The position numbers and the translations under genes are program-made. Positions 57,616-64,000 of a stretch of 64,000 bases of DNA are shown here, piece by piece; the stretch's first letter is position 1, and every line of letters begins with the position of its first letter. Source of the stretch: Massospora cicadina. Its lineage: Eukaryota; Entomophthoromycota; Entomophthoromycetes; Entomophthorales; Entomophthoraceae. The stretch is taken from assembly GCA_022478985.1 (NCBI GenBank), contig JAKSZP010012191.1, positions 1 through 64,000 on the forward strand, written 5' to 3'. Under the pieces are notes generated by a model, which saw only the letters and a list, made by a program, of their open reading frames with translations, searched no databases and had not been told where the DNA came from.

Positions 57616-58484
57616 TGTAAGCATTGGACAAGAACCATTCCTTTTAGTCAGAAGCAATTCCCATTCCACTCAAAAAAATGTCTGAGGCTGGCTCCTGTGC
57701 CTCTCACCACCCAGGGCAAAATGGCCCATATGGTGGATGAGAAGTGGGTAACGGCATACCCCCTGAGGGTTGCATTACATCTCCCAGCGTTATCCTCCAC
57801 CTTATGGTGGAAAACATTTGGAGGGTTTGCTGAGAGGTGGTAAAATTGTGAAAAACACCTCAAACCAGCCAATATATGCCATTATGTCAATATCACACCT
57901 TCCCCCAGCAGGTAAAGTGGTGACCAACCCCTTCCCCACCAACTGAGTCCAGCCTTATGTGGCTTGGCCCTGGGTGAAATCTGCCATCTGCCCAAAATGT
58001 AGCCGCCATAGCAAATGCATGCATGCAATGGAAAAATTAAATTCAAGTAACAAGACCAAAACAAATTTGGCTAAGCGTATGGACCTATGTCAGTTAAAAA
58101 TGTGATCTGGGAACCCAATCCCACAGCTTAAGTTGATTTTATTCCTGATGGCAGTTGCACAAACAATGCAATTTACCCCATAAAGCTTAAAAACAGCGGT
58201 CTCCAATAGGTAACATTGTCACTCCATTTTCTTAAATTCCCCCATTTTTAAATAAAATTGATCAAACCCCACAAAATTTTGGGTTTAAGTGTTTAATTAC
58301 AAATTAAAAAGTGTGATGATATCTGGTCTAAGCACCCCCTGGCTGACCTTCATGGCTGGTTTACTCATTATTAACATTTAGATTTGGACAGATGTGCATG
58401 CGGCATTCTGGCTTGGGTTTTGGGTGGTAACTCACCCAGAGTTCCAGGTCAGACTTATTATAATTATCAGCGAGCTCCATGACA
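57616..58484 (+). repeat. 3' LTR of element Y
   Basis: Starts TGTAAGCATTGG, ends CCATGACA, and matches 18582-19445 throughout. U3 motif TTQGKMAHMVDEKWV at about 57700; hydrophobic block FWVVTHPEFQVRL at about 58420 after a frameshift. Confidence 0.9.
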
Positions 58485-58554
58485 GATAGGTTACTCAAAT
58501 CAGCCATTGGGACAACATTGTCAATGCTGATTAGGTCCTTGTTGGGGAGCCCTA
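58485..58554 (-). pseudogene. Fragment of element E between Y and solo LTR V
   Basis: Seventy bases that encode GLPNKDLISIDNVVPMADL on the minus strand, matching GLLNKDLFSINNIVPMDNL of X. This is E's RT leader, left between two insertions. Confidence 0.85.
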
Positions 58555-59987
58555 TGTAAGTCCTGGGGAACGTCACCTGGCTGTTAATAGGGCCATTTTC
58601 CTGTTCCCAAGTAAGAAGACACCAAAGAGGATGGCGGTACCTATTGTTACTCAGGGCGATCTCGCTCACATAGTAGATGAGCAATGGGTAACAGCTCTTC
58701 CGCTTCAGATCCCACCCCCAGTACCCACACTCACCTTGGCAGAACTGTTACAGGGAAGTAGTGAAATTTGTGCCAAGATTGTCAAATTGAAATCAGCCAG
58801 ATCTAATTCGAGTGGCAATCTGGCCAATGCCTGAATCTCAAATGGACAGAAAGGCATGAAGACTGAGGTATCAGCTGGAACGCCTGACAGTTCCAAAATT
58901 GATCAATATGCCAATCAAACAAAGCACCTTCCTACCAAAGTCATCAGGGATCATCCTTGTCAATCAGGCTATAGCATTGGGCGCCATCAATGAGGGTTTG
59001 AAGCCCCATGTTGGCAATTTGGGCGTTGTGGCCAATGCAATGCCACTGACTGAACAAATGGTCCAGCAACCAAGTGTGGGCGGGTTGGGCGTCCCAAACC
59101 CGTTCCCAACCAAATGAACCCGCCCCTATGTGGGGTGGCCTTGGGGGATTCCTGTTGCTCGTTGGGCCAAACACTGTCATGCCAACTGTCAGAAACATTG
59201 CTGAGCCTCAGTTTGGATGTTTAAGGTTGAACTGACAGTGACTTGGCCCACCGCCAAATTTTGCAATGTCAGTTTCCATGGAACAAACCCACCCATTCCC
59301 AAACAATTCGCTGGTTAGGTCAAAATTGAGGGTCCCAATCCCAGCTTGTCACTACCTTAATCAACCAATATTTAATCAGTTGCATAGCACTGAGAAAATT
59401 GTTGGTTGATTTTTTTCCTTTTCCTTAAATAAAAAATTTTGCCAAAAACCCAAACAATTTTTTATACGTATTACGCCTTCTGACTGCATCCCTGATGGCG
59501 TTTCCCTGGTGGCCTGTCAGTCCATATACCAGATGGGCTCTACCAGTACTCTTGGTCACTATGGCCCCCTCCGTCATCAATTGGATTCAGTGAGTCCAGT
59601 ATTTTTTGGCTTTACAACTCTGTTATTGCGAACTTCCAGTACCAGTACACGGGCATCTTGTGGCCTTACGTCCACCAATTGCAAGAAAGAATATGTCTCC
59701 TTACCGCCCCAGTTGAAATGACCCCATTTGCCAAAGAACTCATTGAAACTATCTCTGGGATCCCACCCCCTGCAGCAAGGCCCCCTGGTTCAGGAGTGGG
59801 CTCACTATGGTTTGTCATCAGGATCATGCTCACTGTTGTGCTGCACCAACAGTTCGTCATTTCCCAATGCCCAGCTCCATATCAAGTCATTTGGTCGGCA
59901 ATGCCTCTGGCATTCTGGCTTGCTTTTTGGGTGCTTACACATCCCGACTGGCAGGCCAGTCAAACTTCTTCTGCCATTTCCATGACA
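58555..59987 (+). mobile_element. Solo LTR V (1.43 kb) in element E
   Basis: Starts TGTAAGTCCTGG, ends CCATGACA, and is flanked by exact 5-base duplications CCCTA (58550-58554, 59988-59992). It is related to the Y LTR but longer. E coding sequence continues on both sides. Confidence 0.9.
58556..58834 (+). CDS. U3-encoded Pol extension frame in solo LTR V
   Basis: Frame opened at the second base of the LTR, as Pol would read across the polypurine tract; open for 92 residues to TGA 58832-58834. It begins VSPGERHL, has a basic stretch FPSKKTPKRM, then VTQGDLAHIVDEQWV and a proline-rich ALPLQIPPPVPTLTLAELL. The same order is found in W (VSSGERHL ... ISQGDLAHVVDERWI). As a solo LTR it has no upstream Pol here. 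Fold and role unknown. Confidence 0.55.
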   Translation, partial: VSPGERHLAVNRAIFLFPSKKTPKRMAVPIVTQGDLAHIVDEQWVTALPLQIPPPVPTLTLAELLQGSSEICAKIVKLKSARSNSSGNLANA

Positions 59988-60002
59988 CCCTATTTTGATT
60001 AA
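59620..60002 (+). CDS. LTR-leader hydrophobic ORF in solo LTR V
   Basis: An open stretch reaching from before 59620 to TAA 60000-60002. Two hydrophobic segments: GSLWFVIRIMLTVVLHQQF and VIWSAMPLAFWLAFWVL followed by THPDWQA. IMLTVV in the first segment parallels IVLTVV of the C1 leader ORF. The ORF ends just beyond the LTR, as in C1 and Y. Proposed to be a small membrane protein; function unknown. Confidence 0.5.
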
Positions 60003-60390
60003 AGTTTTTAAACTTGTGAAAATATCTGATTTTTATAGTAGGAAACAGATGCAGAAAGGTAATTATCTGATGCTTTTGATGTTAATAGGGCGTTATTGTA
60101 GCTTTTTACATAATATGTGAATTTATACATGGCCTTGAATAATGATACCAGGTGCAATGTTTGGCTCAAATAATGATTTAGACCAGGGTTATTAACTTTT
60201 TCCATAAAATTCTTATGGAATTTTAACTCTCAGTACAGTAGGGACAATTACTTAGCCTCCTGATAGTGTAGTGATGTTTTTGATTTGACCAAAGAGAAAT
60301 ACCATTTGACTTACTAATATTTGTGAGCTATCATGATATCTACCCAAATTGGAGTTTCAGATGAATGGATGACGTGATTTTTATCTAAAC
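59993..60390 (-). pseudogene. Element E, protease-RT linker
   Basis: Open piece 60205-60008, then upstream bases TTTGGTCAAATCA (about 60290) that match X at 37750. It corresponds to X 37700-37776 plus 45672-45900, without M1 and N1, so it serves as their empty site. The 5' part of E is cut at about 60390 by F. Confidence 0.7.
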
Positions 60391-60869
60391 TGTCAGAATG
60401 GCTGAAACCATTAATGGATCATCTTTAATTAAATTCCAGTCCTCTAGATATTGGGGATATACTTGACTAATTTCAAGCCCTAATATTGGGCTCAAACCTG
60501 ATCTATGCGGCGAATAAATCACAATACAAAATGAGAAAAGAATTTAGCTTAGTATGCATGGGGATTGACCAAGAAAACCCCATATAAGATGTTTTCTAAG
60601 AAATAGACTTTACTCTCTCTTTTCACTATTTTTTAAGTTGAATTGGCCTTCTCCATTTTATTTAGGAAGTAATAATAATTATAATTTTTGATTCCAGAGA
60701 CGTCAACCTGAGTAAAGACTTTTCAGTTAAGGAAAGTAAATAGTATAAATCCAGTACTTAGGAACTTTGGATTTCCTGGCCTTATAATTTTTAAAGGGAC
60801 AGGTGGTCTAAACCCCTTGGTCTTGACAAAACTGGTGCTCCCTTCCAGGTTTACCCTGAGTTCACAGTG

Positions 60870-62050
60870 AAACTATCACTACAATGAACAATAGTGATCT
60901 GGCGTCAGATCCCTCTTTAGATAGAGGAATGTCTTAAACTCTTGGTTAATCTCCCAGCTATAATGTGCGGGATAAAGCAACAAATTCTCACCCCTGAGCA
61001 AAATCAACTTAAACCTTGAGATGCTACTACTGATCTAAAAAATATGGCAGTTAGCCCCTCTTGTTGCCACCAAATCAGCCCTTTATGCCGCTCATGATCA
61101 GGTTGAATCAATAATTAAAGATATCAACAAATTACAAAGTCAGATGGACGCTCTTCACCCTCATTTATCTCCCAGTGATGGCTGTTCCATATTTAGGTGT
61201 AAATGAACCCCTAGTGTCAATTCACGTCATTTGACTTTTAACTCCCCCAGTGGCACGTTCAAAATGTTGTTCAAAGATAAGTAAGTCCCAGGTGAAGGAC
61301 GTATCTTCTCTTTTATATTTTGTTATAAAAATACCATGAGGGAAACTACCAACACCCAACGGTGCAAACACCTAATTAACTGTCTTAGTTTTGTAGCTCA
61401 AGACATTATGGTAACTCATCTAGTGCATTAACAGACTTGGGATGACGCTAAGTCTGCTTCTCTTTGGTAATTTGGGAGCAAATTAACTTTATCCGACCAA
61501 AAGTAATCTTTTATATACATAAGCCTTCTTTTAGGAAAAATATTCACTGAGTTTGCTCACCATTTTTACCTTTAGTTTCAGACTTTGGTTGCTGTAAAAC
61601 GTCTTACTTTAGATGATGCTATCACTGCTTTATTTTTGGCGTTTAAAAATATTTCTAAAATTCTAATTTATCTTAAAGCGGTAAAGTCCTAATGGACGTC
61701 TTTCCTCCATATCAAAGAAGCCATTTTGTAGATTCTGGCCGATTTAATCAAACCCACTGGGCCCTCTCACTTTAATTATAAGCCTCATCCCCAAGTGCTA
61801 GTGATTAAACCCATCAAGTCGCATACCTCTGGATTATCATGCACTTTTTGCAAAAGAAACAACCATACTGTAGACACATTTCACATCTTTCTACATAGGT
61901 TAGCAAAAGATCAATCAGTATAGGGTAGGAGGCTCCCTATGCTGACAACAATCAAGTGCCCCAAAACCATTAAAATACCTCCAAACTTAAGCCCAGCACC
62001 TCAGGATGCTTTTTATAAGCGGCACCTGCAGAAGTTGATATAATTTTCCT
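60870..62050 (+). pseudogene. Gag of element F
   Basis: Scrambled by stops. Recognisable pieces: a capsid-like region at 61240-61500 (KMLFKDK ... WDDAKSASLW) aligning with X gag at 35803, and a knuckle remnant CTFCKRNNHTVDTF at about 61842-61883 in which the final Cys has become Phe. Confidence 0.55.
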
Positions 62051-62289
62051 ATCTAATGGTATAAAGATCTCCAGCTTTCATATTTTTATGTTGGCAGTTA
62101 CCCAAACAAAGTTTAGTGGTAACCTCCTCTATGGAATTCACGAATTGGCAGATTTAACTTTTAAATGCATTGAACATCCTCAAGCTTGGCTTTGGCAGAA
62201 TCCTCCACTTGCTTTGCTACAAAATTTCTGATGTCAGTTTACTAGCTGTTAAATCCAAGTTTGGATCTTTGGTGGTTTGAGTAGAGGTA

Positions 62290-62700
62290 GTCATACATAA
62301 GGTTAAAGTCCTGGCAATAATTGACAATGGCTCCCCAGTTAACGTTATTTCCACCCAACTTATCCAGAAGATAAAAATGGCTCCAGACTTGATTCATGAA
62401 GCTGAATATGGGACGGCCGGTAATCAATCAACTAAGGCTATAGGAGCTTATTCTGCCTTACCCCTCCAATTTGGGAAACTTTTAAATACTTCCCCAGCCA
62501 TTGCATTAAAAGAGGGTACTATTGAGTTGCTTATTGGTGTCCAACTGATGCTGGAGTTTAACTGCGTCATCAACCACAAAGAAAAATGCTTGTCCCTACT
62601 AATGTATCGAATCCCATTAATATTCAAAATCCCCATAAAAAGTAAAGGAGCCCCAAAGAAACAAACATACCTCCTTAGTTATCCATCCTCCAAATTGTAA
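62290..62700 (+). pseudogene. Protease of element F
   Basis: VLAIIDNGSPVNVISTQLIQ at about 62310-62370 keeps the catalytic Asp in a D-N-G context, then an open 107-residue piece (62377-62700) with TIELLIGVQLMLEF. Same fold order as X and M1. Confidence 0.7.
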
Positions 62701-63044
62701 GTTGATTATCATGCCTTATGAGGAAAACTAAGTTAGCCCCCTGAAGCGGTAGATGCCAAAGATGGGATCCCTATGTTCCCCCCATCCAACTAATATACAC
62801 TCTGGATCCCAAGTCATTGTGGATATGGGTAACAAGATCTATACCTCTCCTAATCAAGTTTTGGAGCTAAGTGGACACCCAAAACCTTCTATCAAATAAG
62901 CGTTGACCTTTCTGGGAATTTTGGATACTGTTTATGGGAGAATTAAACTTTTTTATTAGGGAATCTAAAAAATAAACCCTCCAAGATCCTTGGTATTCCC
63001 CTATTGCTTATGTAAAAATTATGCCCCTCTAAAATATTTCTGAC

Positions 63045-64000
63045 GTGAGTTGTTTTAACTCTCTACAAGATTTAAGATTTGATTCCCTACCCACCATAGC
63101 TCTGGCTGAAAGTATTATTGAAGACAATCTTATCCCTAACAAACACCAGAACGTTAGGGGCTTCCTTGAGGAGTATTGTAATATTTTTTCCTCAGGACCA
63201 AGTGATTATAGAAATTTCTCTGGGGTAATTCACCAAATTTTGACCAAGGATTATACTCCATTAAAATCTTGGCCATACAGAAAATCTAGAATGGAGGAAT
63301 CTCAAGTGGCATTGGAGTTGCAGCAATTGTTGAAGGCCAGGTTAATTGTGCCTTATAAAAGCCCATGGGCTTCCCCACTTTTACTAATTCAGAAGAAGGA
63401 TGGTGGCTACAGTGTTGTCATGGATTATTGCCGTCTCAATTCAATCACCAGAAAAGATAGCTATCCTTTGCCACATATAGATAATTCCTTACGCTGGATG
63501 TCAGGTTTAAACTATTTTTGGTTATGGATCTTGCCAGAGGGTACTGGCAAATTGATTTGTTGCTAAAAGATTGTGAAAAATGTGCCCTCATTTCAAGTAA
63601 AAAACTATTAAAGCCCACTCAAATGTCACAGGGGTTATGTAACGCCTCTGCTAGCTTCCAACATGCCATGGACGGACTTTTAGGTGACTTAAAATATTTG
63701 TGTGTGCTAGTTTACCTTATAAATAGATCCATTTTTTCAAGAAGTTTTATAAGCACATAGTTCATCTATGGCAAGATTTCCAGCGGTTAAGGCAAGCCTT
63801 GTTAAAGCTTGAGCCATCAAAATGCTCCTTCTTTCAGAGCAAAATAAATTTTCTGTGCTATAAGGTAGGTATTGCTGGAATATCCCAATGGACGATAAGG
63901 TTATGGCCATTTCTAAAGTGCCCCTTAATCCCTATGAGACATACAGGTTTTTTGGGGGGGATGGTGAAATATTAGTGCCAGTTTATACCCCATATTTCTG
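63045..64000 (+). pseudogene. RT of element F (runs off the window)
   Basis: An open 173-residue piece (63045-63566): NVRGFLEEYCNIFSSGPSDY, KARLIVPYKSPWASPLLLIQ, KKDGGYSVVMDYCRLNSITR. After a frameshift 63518-63760 has YWQIDL, MSQGLCNASASFQHAMDGLL and VLVYLINRSIFSRSF, where YLIN stands in place of catalytic YLDD. More RT, RNase H and integrase are expected beyond 64000. Confidence 0.85.

Larger units (their letters stand above)
18582..58484 (+). mobile_element. Ty3/gypsy element Y, split by element X
   Basis: LTRs at 18582-19445 and 57616-58484, both starting TGTAAG and of 864 and 869 bases. Five-base flanks agree at 4 of 5 (GTTAG at 18577-18581, GATAG at 58485-58489). Protease, RT and RNase H lie at 19740-21677; integrase resumes at 55460 after X. 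The element is inserted in E. All coding parts are broken. Confidence 0.85.
60391..64000 (+). mobile_element. Ty3/gypsy element F (5' part; continues past window)
   Basis: A plus-strand relative of X. Proposed 5' LTR 60391-60828 (starts TGTCAGAATGG, ends near TTGACA), primer-binding site TGGTGCTCCCTTCC (60833-60846). Gag, protease and RT follow. The LTR start is inferred from where E stops and from TGTCAG; its partner is outside the window. Confidence 0.65.

Noticed and set aside
1..64000. CRISPR array, rRNA, operon or other prokaryotic features
   Set aside because: No regularly spaced identical repeats, no rRNA signature, and element content is eukaryotic throughout.

Overview
This window looks like intergenic DNA from a large, repeat-rich fungal genome. 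The evidence is composition and mobile-element content: AT-rich sequence, several lineages of Ty3/gypsy retrotransposons, a LINE, a piggyBac DNA transposon, tRNA-derived SINEs and a Helitron-like remnant. I found no host gene. The retroelements point to a fungus with a big, TE-inflated genome (for example an early-diverging lineage such as Entomophthorales, or a rust), but I cannot fix the taxon from sequence alone.

Layout. 1-4011: an AT-rich Helitron-like remnant (272-2159) carrying two SINE-A copies with exact target-site duplications (TSDs), then unassigned DNA. 4012-14217: a decayed minus-strand Ty3 element (Z), whose 3' LTR holds a solo LTR (W, 4665-6296) and whose other end is interrupted by a piggyBac element with TTAA TSDs (11297-13536). 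About 14450 to 60390: one minus-strand Ty3 element (E) exploded by later insertions. E is split at 18581/58485 by plus-strand element Y (18582-58484), at 58555-59987 by solo LTR V, and at about 60391 by plus-strand element F, which runs off the window. Y is itself split at 21677/55455 by plus-strand element X (21678-55454). X carries chromovirus C1 (21981-28224) and LINE L1 (28519-33771) in its 5' LTR, SINE-B (36170-36453) in gag, minus-strand Ty3 element M1 (37777-43699) and a 1.9-kb unknown element N1 (43750-45656) in pol, and minus-strand chromovirus C2 (48985-54430) in its 3' LTR. The order of events is therefore E, then Y, then X, then the insertions in X; C2, with only about 19 LTR differences by eye, looks youngest.

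The most interesting signal is in the LTRs. In Y, Z, W and V, the frame that Pol would use to read across the polypurine tract into U3 leads to a conserved motif (consensus [IV][ST]QGDLAH[IV]VDExW), and in chromovirus C1 the Pol frame stays open for 202 codons of U3. Near the other end of the same LTRs lies a second conserved coding block, a small two-helix hydrophobic peptide (consensus AFWLxFWVxxHPxWQ). In C1 it is an intact 87-residue ORF whose stop overlaps the gag start (TGATG). LTRs of this lineage thus seem to encode protein at both ends. C1 and C2 also show the signature of self-primed reverse transcription (Tf1 type), and C1's two LTRs differ by reciprocal TG/CA changes that mark decayed methylated CpG sites.
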